A model generated the notes under the pieces. That model was given only the letters and a program-made list of their open reading frames with translations, searched no databases and was not told the origin of the DNA. 13,930 bases of DNA from Deferribacteres bacterium (lineage in GTDB: Bacteria; Nitrospirota; Thermodesulfovibrionia; UBA6902): NCBI GenBank assembly GCA_013152795.1, contig JAADFS010000006.1, positions 731 through 14,660 of the forward strand. The letters are read 5' to 3'. The stretch's first letter is position 1; each line of letters begins with the position of its first letter. Below are positions 1 through 6,864 of this stretch, one piece after another. Position numbers and translations under genes: made by a program.

Positions 1-1001
1 TCATTGAGATATTTCTTCAACACCTTTGTCCGCAGGGCCGCAGCAACGCTTTTCAGGAGTCTGTTTTCCAAAAAGGGTTTGGTCAAAAAAATACAGGCAC
101 CCTTGTGCAGGGCCTCCACTGCAATGCCGGTGACATTGTGGGCCGTCACCACCACCACCTCGGCCTCGGGCAGTCTCTCCCGCAGCATCGGCAGCAGGTC
201 TATGCCGCTGTAATCAGGCATCACGATATCCAGCAGTATAACGTCGATATCACTGTTTTCTCCGGCGATTCTCAGGGCTGCCGTACCGCTGTCCGCATCC
301 AGCACTTTATAGTAGTCCATCAGGGCCAGGCGCGTGCCCTTGCGGAAGGTCCTGTCATCATCCACGATCATGACGGTCGCCTTCTCTTCCTCCCTCTGCC
401 TCAAGGGAGTCCTGTGCAGCCTGTTGATAAACTCCTCATAAGTGATATCCTCTTTGCGGGGATGGAGGATATAATGCATTTCATGGGATTTCAGCATCCT
501 TCCCTCGATACTCATCTTGGCCATCAGGTGGCGTATTATCCTCAGTCTCTTGGAGAAGTTCCGGCTGGAGAGTATGGCCTTTTTCTCACAATAGGCCCTT
601 ATCTTTTTCAGCCTGTTGGCTTCATCCACCGCCAGCTCTATGAGGGCATTCACTTCCTTTTCGTGCAGGGGTTCATGGAGGTAATAAAAGGCCCCCTCCT
701 CCATCGCGGCTACAGCCTCGTCGGTATTGTCCTGCTCGGTGTAAACAATAATCTCCAGCAACGGCGCTGCATCAAGAATCTGCCGTATAAGCCTCAGGCC
801 GGGCATGTCATGAACATGCATATTCATTAAAACAATCTCAATGTTGCCCTTTTCTTCTTTTATGAAAGACAGTGCATCCCCGCCGTTAAGGAGCCTCACC
901 GTCTCATATTTCCGGGGCAGAATCGAAGAGAGGTTCTCTGCCCTTTCCCTGGAACTGTCGACGATTAAAATCAATTTGTTATCACGTTTGCGCGAGCCCA
1001 T
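1..1001 (-). CDS. Tandem receiver-domain response regulator (pseudo-REC + REC), 3' end outside window
   Basis: This is a cytoplasmic two-component signalling protein; 333 codons are visible and the frame is still open at base 1. Start ATG at 999-1001 is fixed by a perfect AGGAGG (1008-1013) six bases upstream. REC1 spans about residues 9-125 but is degenerate: the phospho-acceptor position in LMNMHVHDMPG is Asn60 instead of Asp, only one acidic residue (D15) remains of the usual pair, and the conserved Lys before Pro is Glu110. REC2, about 208-330, is canonical: D214/D215, D258 in LLDIVMPDYSG, T286 and K308 in LTKPF. A helical linker (about 125-200) separates them. REC2 should be phosphorylated; REC1 probably only binds partners. 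Any output domain (DNA-binding, GGDEF, HD-GYP or none) would lie beyond the edge. It follows the ATPase gene by 77 bp and is probably the last visible gene of the sigma-54 operon. Confidence 0.93.
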   Translation of the reverse strand, partial: MGSRKRDNKLILIVDSSRERAENLSSILPRKYETVRLLNGGDALSFIKEEKGNIEIVLMNMHVHDMPGLRLIRQILDAAPLLEIIVYTEQDNTDEAVAAMEEGAFYYLHEPLHEKEVNALIELAVDEANRLKKIRAYCEKKAILSSRNFSKRLRIIRHLMAKMSIEGRMLKSHEMHYILHPRKEDITYEEFINRLHRTPLRQREEEKATVMIVDDDRTFRKGTRLALMDYYKVLDADSGTAALRIAGENSDIDVILLDIVMPDYSGIDLLPMLRERLPEAEVVVVTAHNVTGIAVEALHKGACIFLTKPFLENRLLKSVAAALRTKVLKKYLN

Positions 1002-1018
1002 TCTGATCCTCCTGAAAG

Positions 1019-1048
1019 ACTATATCATAATCACGGCCCTGACAACAA
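1019..1048 (-). promoter_or_regulatory. Possible sigma-70-like promoter before the tandem-receiver gene
   Basis: On the minus strand a TATAGT -10-like hexamer (1019-1024) lies downstream of TTGTCA (1040-1045, 15-bp spacer) or TTGTTG (1043-1048, 18-bp spacer), in the 77-bp gap before the gene starting at 1001. The -10 matches the consensus at five of six positions. Neither spacing is the ideal 17 bp, and the gene could equally be read from the upstream operon promoter. This is a weak call by eye only. Confidence 0.28.
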
Positions 1049-1078
1049 TGCCGCGTCCCGATGCAACATTATTAATGT

Positions 1079-2713
1079 CTATAAAGCCGGAGCAAATTTC
1101 CGGCTGAGGTTCTTAAGCAAGGTGACCCTCGTGCCCTTTCTTGTCCTTTCAACCCTCAACTCATCAATATACTCCCTCAAATAACGGCGGTCATCATCTG
1201 TAACGGCGAGATTTTCGCTGGGAGTCATGATCTCTATGGAAAAGATATCATCCTCCAGCTTGAACTCAAGACGATACCCCCCTGAAACGCCGCCGTTTCT
1301 TGCAAAGACATCCGTAAACAGCTCAATAAGGGCGATCTGCACGTGCCCTGCCGCATCCAGCGGCATATTAAAGTGCAGGGCGATCTGATGAAGGGATTTA
1401 ACAGCCACCAGTTCCGACCCCGGGTCAGAGGGAATCGCTATATCAAAGGACGGCACCCGGTCTTTTTTCAGAACCTCCGTCCTATCACCTATTATCACGG
1501 CCCTGATCCTGTCCACAGGTTCTCCGGGTATCTCCCGGTGATACAGTGCCCTTATAATATCAGAAAGTATCCGGTCATCGGCAAGTCCCATCCGGCTGAA
1601 ACCGGTCTCCACAGCCCCTGAATAATAGAGAACATTTATTATACGCTCAATTTTATCAGGCTCGATGGAAAGCGACTCCGGAAGTTTTACTATGTCAATA
1701 CCCGCACTGCCGGTGCACAGGTGATACAGGAGATTAAGAGCCGGAGCCCGCAAGTCATACGGGATGTTGCTCTTCAGTATCGTTGTCCAGTACCGGTAGA
1801 GCTTTCCCCTTGTTATCTCATCAAAATATACATCCCAGAGATCATCTCCGGAAAGTTCCCTGCCCGCCTGCCGCGCTGCCTGTGCAAAGCTTTTAATATA
1901 GAACGGATTACCGCCGAATGTATCAATAAGCCCGGCCGGTTCCTCTCCGGCATTCAGGCCGTACAATTCAAACAGGATCTTTAAAAAACCTGCCGACTCA
2001 TTCCTGCCGAGGCCGTGCAGATTTATTAATTCAAGGCACTCGCCAAGCGATGACTCTTCAAAAAACATCCTGTCAAGCACAGGCCGGGACCCTGAGAAGA
2101 TATGGGGGGTGTATCTTGAACCGACAACCCTTTCAAACTGCAGCCAGAGATTCCCGCTGTCGCCGGGGACAAGCCCGTAGAGCTCTTTCACCTTGTGGAA
2201 ATCATCCAGGATTACCAGAACAGGCACACCCGTGTCCAGATAACACCGGTAGGGGACGGAAACCGCATATGAAAGAAGCCCTGCCGGATCGCCTGTTGCA
2301 TCAATCCGCATGTAACTTTCCATAATTTCACCGGCCCACCCTGCTCCGCGATCCCTTGCAAGCTGCATTAAATCTTCAGGAGAGTAATACACGGCTGCAT
2401 CTATCAGGGAATGGTCCTTTTTCAGGTAGGCAAGGCTCTGAATTATGAATTCGCTTATATAGTCTTTTGAAAAATCCCGCGCAGAGATATGTGACGTATC
2501 TACTGTATAGAAAAACGGTATGACATAGTTATGTTTCCAGAAGAGATGATTATACACATGCCTGAGAAGCTCGGTCTTGCCGATGCCGGATCTTCCCGAC
2601 AGAAAAATATCGCTTGCATCCCCGGCCAGGGCCTCTGAAGCCACTCCCTTAAGAACCTCAAGTTCGTTATTCCTGCCCAAAAAGGTTTTTGCAGTAAATG
2701 TCTTTAAAGGCAT
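1079..2713 (-). CDS. AAA/STAND-type P-loop ATPase with C-terminal RsbW-like (GHKL) domain
   Basis: Predicted cytoplasmic ATPase of 544 aa from ATG 2713. The frame also allows TTG at 2719; neither has a good Shine-Dalgarno, so ATG is preferred. The N-terminal half has the Orc/Cdc6- or MalT-like AAA layout: a FLGRNNELE entry motif, Walker A GRSGIGKT (40-47), Walker B VLVILDDF (D170/D171) and a sensor-like FSGSRPVLDR segment near 207-214. A helical middle region follows. The last 110 residues resemble the RsbW/HATPase_c_2 anti-sigma kinase fold, with an N-box-like helix (E464-x3-D468 where E-x3-N is usual) and a final GTRVTLLKNL strand. The glycine-rich ATP-lid motifs (DxGxG, GxG) are absent, so kinase activity of that domain is doubtful. 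Such proteins usually act as signal-dependent switches; the target here is unknown. It lies about 46 bp after the GGDEF frame and before the tandem receiver, suggesting operon co-expression. Confidence 0.85.
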   Translation of the reverse strand: MPLKTFTAKTFLGRNNELEVLKGVASEALAGDASDIFLSGRSGIGKTELLRHVYNHLFWKHNYVIPFFYTVDTSHISARDFSKDYISEFIIQSLAYLKKDHSLIDAAVYYSPEDLMQLARDRGAGWAGEIMESYMRIDATGDPAGLLSYAVSVPYRCYLDTGVPVLVILDDFHKVKELYGLVPGDSGNLWLQFERVVGSRYTPHIFSGSRPVLDRMFFEESSLGECLELINLHGLGRNESAGFLKILFELYGLNAGEEPAGLIDTFGGNPFYIKSFAQAARQAGRELSGDDLWDVYFDEITRGKLYRYWTTILKSNIPYDLRAPALNLLYHLCTGSAGIDIVKLPESLSIEPDKIERIINVLYYSGAVETGFSRMGLADDRILSDIIRALYHREIPGEPVDRIRAVIIGDRTEVLKKDRVPSFDIAIPSDPGSELVAVKSLHQIALHFNMPLDAAGHVQIALIELFTDVFARNGGVSGGYRLEFKLEDDIFSIEIMTPSENLAVTDDDRRYLREYIDELRVERTRKGTRVTLLKNLSRKFAPAL

Positions 2714-2759
2714 GGCCAATTTATCGAATTGCTCACAGTCAACCGTTAATTGACAGTTG

Positions 2760-3632
2760 CTACAGGTACACTATCCTGTTCCCTCCGCCCTTTTTGGCGA
2801 GATAAAGCGCCTGGTCGGTCCTTTCAATAAGCTCCATTATCGATGAGGCGTCATCAGGATAGGTGGCAAGCCCCATGCTGACGGTCAGAGGGATTTCAAT
2901 ACGATACTGACTTAATGCCCTGTCTATCTTTTCCTTTAACCGGTTGGTAATCTGTATGGCGTCCATCTTGGCGGTCTGGGGGAAGATTACGACAAATTCG
3001 TCGCCGCCGAACCTTGCGGCGATGTCTATCGTTCTCAGGGAGCTTTCTATGACGGAGGCAAGGGACTTCAACAGGCTGTCCCCGGAAATATGGCCGTAAG
3101 TGTCGTTGTATTCCTTGAAGCCGTCCAGATCGAACATCAGGAAACTGAAAGGGTGTTTGTATCTGTTGTAGCGCGTAATCTCCTCCGAAAGTCTGATGTT
3201 CAGATAGCGGCGGTTATAGATTCCCGTGAGGGGGTCGGTTATGGACAATTTCTTAAATTCCTCTGTCTGCCCGAATAACATGCTCCTGTCGATTGCGATT
3301 GCGGCATTGTTGATAAAAGACTGTATCATATCCAGGTCGTCTTCATTGAAGACTCCGCCTCCGGTCTTATCGGACAGATTAAGGACACCTGTTACCTTAC
3401 CCTGAAGATTCAGCGGCACGCTCACAAAGGACTTTGTTTTAAAGCGGGGTCTGTTCTGCTGACTGAATCTCGGGTCTTTTTCTATATCCTCCACAAGTAG
3501 CGGTCCTCCGCTGTCGACCACGAGACCGGCGATGCTCTCCTCTTTCTTCAGGCGCATTTTCTCCTTCACTGTCTCATCAAGGGATTTTTTTGCCTCAACA
3601 ACAAGCTCGGACGTCTCATCCTCAAAAAGCAT
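2760..3632 (-). CDS. GAF-GGDEF diguanylate cyclase (3' portion of a likely frame-broken PocR-GAF-GAF-GGDEF gene)
   Basis: The protein should make c-di-GMP from two GTP. From ATG 3632 it reads 290 aa: most of a GAF domain (about 1-118), a short linker, then a complete GGDEF domain (about 128-290) with DPLTGIYNRRYL (133-144), an intact active-site GGDEF (209-213) and an inhibitory-site RxxD (RTID, 200-203). This is the only canonical GGDEF in the window. ATG 3632 falls inside the first GAF strand and has only a weak GGG as ribosome site. The same frame stays open upstream to 3764 and encodes a natural GAF N-terminus (helix ending FQRTIISILDKD, then LLEAEKGSLMLFED). The true N-terminus therefore lies upstream, most simply in the PocR-GAF frame after a one-base shift. 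Independent initiation is possible only from a rare codon, for example ATT 3714-3716, which follows AGAGGA. Confidence 0.88.
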   Translation of the reverse strand: MLFEDETSELVVEAKKSLDETVKEKMRLKKEESIAGLVVDSGGPLLVEDIEKDPRFSQQNRPRFKTKSFVSVPLNLQGKVTGVLNLSDKTGGGVFNEDDLDMIQSFINNAAIAIDRSMLFGQTEEFKKLSITDPLTGIYNRRYLNIRLSEEITRYNRYKHPFSFLMFDLDGFKEYNDTYGHISGDSLLKSLASVIESSLRTIDIAARFGGDEFVVIFPQTAKMDAIQITNRLKEKIDRALSQYRIEIPLTVSMGLATYPDDASSIMELIERTDQALYLAKKGGGNRIVYL

Positions 3633-3715
3633 AAGTGAGCCCTTTTCAGCTTCAAGAAGCTCTGCGGATTTTTCAAGAAGTGTTTTAAAAACCGCGTCCT
3701 TGTCCAGGATGGAAA

Positions 3716-3764
3716 TTATGGTCCTCTGAAAATCCGACAGGAAGCCAGCGTCCTCGCCGCCTTT
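3716..3764 (-). other. Reading-frame break joining PocR-GAF to GAF-GGDEF
   Basis: The PocR-GAF frame ends with an atypical tail (TLASCRIFRGP) at TAA 3716-3718. The GAF-GGDEF frame becomes open immediately after a TGA at 3765-3767, so the frames overlap by 49 bp. Supplying one base in this interval, for example in the AAAA run (3762-3765) or near the GGCTTCC stretch, or a -1 slip by the ribosome, joins them into a continuous helix running into FLSDFQRTIISILDKD. The total would be 686 aa. Seen directly: the overlap and the mid-domain start. Inferred: that they were or are one protein. A sequencing or assembly indel, a real mutation and programmed frameshifting remain possible; no textbook slippery heptamer is evident. 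Confidence 0.75.
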
Positions 3765-4819
3765 TCATTCTTGGCCGCTTCTTCACGAAGATCATGATTT
3801 TCAAGATTAAGCTGTATATAGTCCCTGAATGCGTTCATGATCTTCATGTCCTGCCGCGAAAATATCCTGTCAAAGATCCATATCACTATTTTTATTCCGC
3901 CCCCGGCAAAGATCGGAAAGAAGTATGACGAATCTATTTCGCTCAGCGGGCTGTCGCCCACAATCTTCTCCAGATTCTCGGTAAATACGGCTGAACCCGT
4001 ATTGAGCATTTCGAAGATAACGGGATTTTCCGCTTCAAAATAAAAACCCGCCGTGATATCTTTATACCTTCCCGTACTGTATACCGTCCTGTAGGTCGAA
4101 CCTTCGTGATCAAGCACCAGCAGCGCGCCCGAAATATGACCGAAAATAAATTCAACGGTATCGAGTATATATCTGTACATTAAATCCGGTTTTCCGGATA
4201 ATGTTCTGAATGTGGCGCTGTCAAAAAGCGATGTTATACGAAGAAGCTTTTCCTCGATTCTGTACTTCTCCTCGAAACTCTCCAGCAGGCTCTTTACCGA
4301 GAGGGCCACATACGCCGCAACGGTCTTCACATAATCCTCACCGGGAAAGTCCAGGGGTATCGTGACCGGAATCCTGGGCAGCTTATTGTCCTTGACAATC
4401 TTCAGGAAACCAAGCAGGTCATCATAAGTCACAAACCCGCCTCTGCCTGCAATCAATGCCTTCTCTCCCCGCCGTTGCACACACAGGACGAAATTTGTCA
4501 ACCCCGCCCTGCATTTGAACGTTACCGGCTTGTCCGTATCGAGGGAACCGGTTATTGACTTTTTACAGGACTCCGGGCAGTTCAGCTCATCAAGTTGCGC
4601 CTCTTTTATATAGCGGCAGAAGGGGGGTTCTCTTGTGGCGAACAATTCGACACCGGCCTCATCATAAACACTGAACTCGAAGTTCAGTGTTCCGGCAAGG
4701 CTGCGAAAATACTCAGCCCACTTGTCTGAAGTAAACAGGCGAACCAGTGTCATATTCCCTTGGCTATGGCTATCTATTAATCCGAATACAGGATGATTCT
4801 TTATCTTTGCCGGTATCAT
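3716..4819 (-). CDS. PocR-ligand-binding and GAF sensor protein (5' portion of a likely frame-broken diguanylate cyclase)
   Basis: This is the sensory front end, 367 aa from ATG 4819. Residues about 24-175 match the PocR domain (the ligand-sensing module first named in the propanediol regulator PocR), with cysteines C68, C81, C85 and C103 in the family arrangement (PFCRY, CPESC, FKCRAGL) followed by a glycine-rich AGRGGF. These cysteines could bind a metal or an Fe-S centre, which is inference. A helical linker (175-200) leads to a GAF domain (about 200-340) and a coiled-coil-like helix that then runs out of frame. No signal peptide or membrane segment is seen, so it should be cytoplasmic. 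There is no clear Shine-Dalgarno before 4819. M23 is preceded by AAGGGA at too short a spacing and would shorten only the region before the PocR domain. A strong sigma-54-type promoter lies 73 bp upstream. Confidence 0.87.
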   Translation of the reverse strand: MIPAKIKNHPVFGLIDSHSQGNMTLVRLFTSDKWAEYFRSLAGTLNFEFSVYDEAGVELFATREPPFCRYIKEAQLDELNCPESCKKSITGSLDTDKPVTFKCRAGLTNFVLCVQRRGEKALIAGRGGFVTYDDLLGFLKIVKDNKLPRIPVTIPLDFPGEDYVKTVAAYVALSVKSLLESFEEKYRIEEKLLRITSLFDSATFRTLSGKPDLMYRYILDTVEFIFGHISGALLVLDHEGSTYRTVYSTGRYKDITAGFYFEAENPVIFEMLNTGSAVFTENLEKIVGDSPLSEIDSSYFFPIFAGGGIKIVIWIFDRIFSRQDMKIMNAFRDYIQLNLENHDLREEAAKNEKAARTLASCRIFRGP

Positions 4820-4891
4820 ATGATGTAAGCATGGCTTGTCAGAGCGACTTCAGTATCGGAAGATGGCGATACCAGAGCAACATATTCTTTA

Positions 4892-4908
4892 TGCAAAAAG
4901 CAAGCCAG
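4892..4908 (-). promoter_or_regulatory. Sigma-54 (RpoN) -24/-12 promoter for the PocR/GGDEF operon
   Basis: On the minus strand the site reads CTGGCTTGCTTTTTGCA. It matches the RpoN consensus YTGGCACGrNNNTTGCW at all invariant positions, with exactly ten bases between the GG and GC dinucleotides. It deviates only at three less-conserved central bases. Expected transcription start is near 4880-4882, leaving a 5' leader of about 60 bases before ATG 4819. It lies in a non-coding gap and points at the first gene of the left operon, which supports function. Transcription would require an AAA+ enhancer-binding protein; none is encoded in the window. Confidence 0.78.
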
Positions 4909-4937
4909 CCTGTAACTCCTTGATTTCATTAAATTTT

Positions 4938-4955
4938 AAATCCGGTACCGGTTTT
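4938..4955. promoter_or_regulatory. 18-bp near-palindrome, candidate activator or repressor site
   Basis: The sequence AAATCCGGTACCGGTTTT is an inverted repeat with a perfect CCGGTACCGG core and one mismatched pair in the flanks. Its centre is about 65 bp upstream of the predicted sigma-54 start, close to but nearer than typical enhancer-binding sites. It could be a binding site for the activator of the 4892-4908 promoter. Only one copy was noticed, so assignment is tentative. Confidence 0.4.
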
Positions 4956-4992
4956 AGCATGTAAAACCATATGACACACAGATGTTGTTAAA

Positions 4993-5205
4993 ATGAACAA
5001 CCAACAACTTTTCCTTAAAATTAAAGCAGATAGCAATGTAATGTTGTTTTACAAATATCTCTCCCCTAAAGTCAAATCCGGATGGACGCCTGCTGTAAAA
5101 GAAGAAATGATAGAACTGATGTTCAGTACGGTTCACAGATACGGGGTTCCATCGCAACTTCCTGTTTTTATTGATTTTAAGAAATCAAAAAAACAAAATA
5201 TATAA
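4993..5205 (+). CDS. Doubtful small open frame, 70 aa, unknown
   Basis: This plus-strand frame would run from ATG 4993 to tandem stops TAA TAA. It lies in non-coding sequence and so is not a shadow of a known gene. The predicted product is hydrophilic, lysine-rich at the C-terminus, has no signal peptide or membrane segment, and matches no family I recognise. Against it: no Shine-Dalgarno before the ATG, AT-rich composition that yields chance lysines and isoleucines, and opposite orientation to every neighbour. It is recorded so that it can be tested for conservation, not as a confident gene. Confidence 0.15.
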   Translation: MNNQQLFLKIKADSNVMLFYKYLSPKVKSGWTPAVKEEMIELMFSTVHRYGVPSQLPVFIDFKKSKKQNI

Positions 5206-5349
5206 TAAATTCAAGACGTTAGCTATTTTGTTAAAGAGAGAACACCGCGCCTTCAAGAGGATAACATTTCAAAAAGGATTAAATCAACACAAATCATGCC
5301 TCGGCCAGGAAATGACTGTTCGGGAGTGGTGGTCACGCCGCGGCGGCAA

Positions 5350-6855
5350 TCATTGCACCATTTCAATCAAGGCCTCTACTATCCGGCTGTCCAGCTTGCC
5401 TTCGGCCGCTTCCTGACGGAGAATTTCCAGTGCCTTCTGCTTGGTCATTGCCTTCCGGTAAGGCCGGTCGGACACGAGGGCGTCATATATATCGACCACT
5501 GCCATTATCCTTGCCCCAAGAGAGACCTCTTCGCCTTTCAGTCCGTTGGGGAACCCGCTGCCGTCCAGTTTTTCATGATGATGGCGTATGATGTCAAGGG
5601 CTATGCCGAGGGTCTTTTTCAACGGCAGGCATATCTTGTACCCGATTTGAGCGTGCCTCTGCATGATCTCCCGTTCCACCGGATTCAGGGGCCCGGGCTT
5701 GTTCAGGATATTTTCGGGAACGCCGATCTTGCCTATGTCATGGATAATCCCTGCAAGTTTTATTGCCTTGATAGTCTTCTCGGACAGGCCCATCTTTTTA
5801 CACAGGGCCACTGCTGTCTCCGATACCCTCCAGACATGACCCCTTGTATAAGCGTCTTTGGCCTCAACGGCATTTGCCAGTGAGAAAAGCACACTTTTGA
5901 GACTGGTCAGATTATTGTTTAGGGATTTCACCCTGATCAGGTTTTTTATCCTTGTAAGCAACTCCAGTTTATTCGGGGGCTTTGTGATGAAATCATCAAC
6001 GCCTGCCTCAATGCCCCTGATCTTTGCATCCATGTCATTCAGCGCCGTCACCATGACAATCGGAATAAGACGCGTGCTTTCATTTCCCTTCAACCGCTGG
6101 CAGACTTCATAACCGTTCATTCCGGGCATCATGATATCCAGCAGGATCAGATCCACCTCTGTCTTGGAGACTATTGAGAGGGCCTCTTCACCGCCGCCTG
6201 CTTTAATAACATCGTAATTCAGAGGCAAAAGGAGGGCTTCCAGCAGCTTCAGGTTTCTCGGTTCGTCATCAACGATCAGTATTCTGGATTTTTGTTCCTC
6301 CAGCGTCTCTTTTTCAGTTTCAAAGAAGTCAACCCTGTTTTTACCCTTGATCTTCGCCTGCAGCAGTGCCTCCTGCGCCTTGCTTATAATGCCTTCCTTG
6401 CTTACGGCATCCCGTGGATAGGATGCAAGGCCGATGCTGAGAGTGATTTCCCCATTGGAACGGGCTCCCGCCGCCTGCCTTATCCTTTCCATGGTTGTCA
6501 GGGCCTGGGCCGCCTCGGTCTTTGCCAGGACAACGGCAAAGACATCACCGGAATACCTGGCCGCCAGGTCCATCTCACGGATATTGTCTCTTATAAGGCC
6601 GGCGATGTCCTTCAGCATCCGGTCTCCCTCTACATGGCCGTACAGCCTGTTATAGGTGGAAAACAGATCTATATCAATCAGCGCAAGTGTAAACGGCGTC
6701 ATGTGCCTCTTTGACCTCTTGAACTCGAGATCAAGGGCGATCTGGAAAAATCCGTGGTTGAAAAGGCCGGTGAGGTTATCGGTGAAATGTGAATTTATCT
6801 CATGCTCGTACTCTGCCATCAACTGCCTGTACATTGTCTCTGTTTTTTCTTTCAT
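5350..6855 (-). CDS. Degenerate GGDEF-REC-HD-GYP response regulator (predicted c-di-GMP phosphodiesterase)
   Basis: Cytoplasmic c-di-GMP enzyme of 501 aa from ATG 6855 (AGG eight bases upstream); an in-frame GTG at 6861 is possible. Domain order is unusual. First comes an N-terminal GGDEF-type domain (about 24-180) whose signature is SGDVF (102-106), losing the catalytic Glu but keeping the inhibitory RxxD (REMD, 93-96). A canonical receiver (190-308) follows, with D196/D197, phospho-acceptor D240 in LLDIMMPGMNG and K292. Last is an HD-GYP domain (about 318-501) with HDIGK (372-376), the later HHE (426-428) and GSGFP (432-436) in place of GxGYP. Expected role: phosphorylation-controlled hydrolysis of c-di-GMP, with the dead cyclase domain perhaps sensing GTP or c-di-GMP. 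Last gene of the right operon, nine bases after the reductase-like gene; the CHASE8 kinase at 8809-10482 is a likely phosphodonor. Confidence 0.93.
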   Translation of the reverse strand: MKEKTETMYRQLMAEYEHEINSHFTDNLTGLFNHGFFQIALDLEFKRSKRHMTPFTLALIDIDLFSTYNRLYGHVEGDRMLKDIAGLIRDNIREMDLAARYSGDVFAVVLAKTEAAQALTTMERIRQAAGARSNGEITLSIGLASYPRDAVSKEGIISKAQEALLQAKIKGKNRVDFFETEKETLEEQKSRILIVDDEPRNLKLLEALLLPLNYDVIKAGGGEEALSIVSKTEVDLILLDIMMPGMNGYEVCQRLKGNESTRLIPIVMVTALNDMDAKIRGIEAGVDDFITKPPNKLELLTRIKNLIRVKSLNNNLTSLKSVLFSLANAVEAKDAYTRGHVWRVSETAVALCKKMGLSEKTIKAIKLAGIIHDIGKIGVPENILNKPGPLNPVEREIMQRHAQIGYKICLPLKKTLGIALDIIRHHHEKLDGSGFPNGLKGEEVSLGARIMAVVDIYDALVSDRPYRKAMTKQKALEILRQEAAEGKLDSRIVEALIEMVQ

Positions 6856-6864
6856 CGGCACGGC

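Larger units (their letters stand above)
4820..5349. other. 530-bp intergenic region between the two operons
   Basis: This is the only long stretch without a convincing gene. It is visibly AT-richer than the flanking genes. It contains the sigma-54-like promoter (4892-4908), a near-palindrome (4938-4955), one weak plus-strand open frame (4993-5205) and a short AT-only inverted repeat TTGATTT-TAAG-AAATCAA around 5170-5190 without terminator character. Just past the stop of the HD-GYP gene there is a GC palindrome CGCCGCGGCG (5336-5345), but no T-tract follows it on the minus strand, so I do not call a Rho-independent terminator for the right operon. Confidence 0.8.

Noticed and set aside
105..830. 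241-codon plus-strand open frame rich in His and Gln
   Set aside because: It is antisense to the tandem-receiver gene, whose minus-strand frame encodes clear REC motifs and has a perfect ribosome site.
3762..3765. Programmed -1 frameshift at the AAAA run
   Set aside because: The short run is not a canonical X-XXY-YYZ heptamer and no stimulatory hairpin was evident; a plain indel is simpler, so recoding is kept only as a possibility.
5170..5190. Hairpin TTGATTT-TAAG-AAATCAA as a terminator or attenuator
   Set aside because: Stem is entirely weak AT-rich pairing, and the A/T runs on both sides are better explained by AT-rich intergenic sequence.
5336..5345. GC-rich palindrome after the HD-GYP stop as a terminator
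   Set aside because: The stem is a short self-complementary block without a loop and no T-tract follows on the minus strand.
5296..5883. 195-codon plus-strand open frame
   Set aside because: Antisense to the HD-GYP domain coding sequence; no ribosome site or family resemblance.
6292..6714. 140-codon plus-strand open frame
   Set aside because: Shadow of the degenerate GGDEF domain region of the minus-strand gene.
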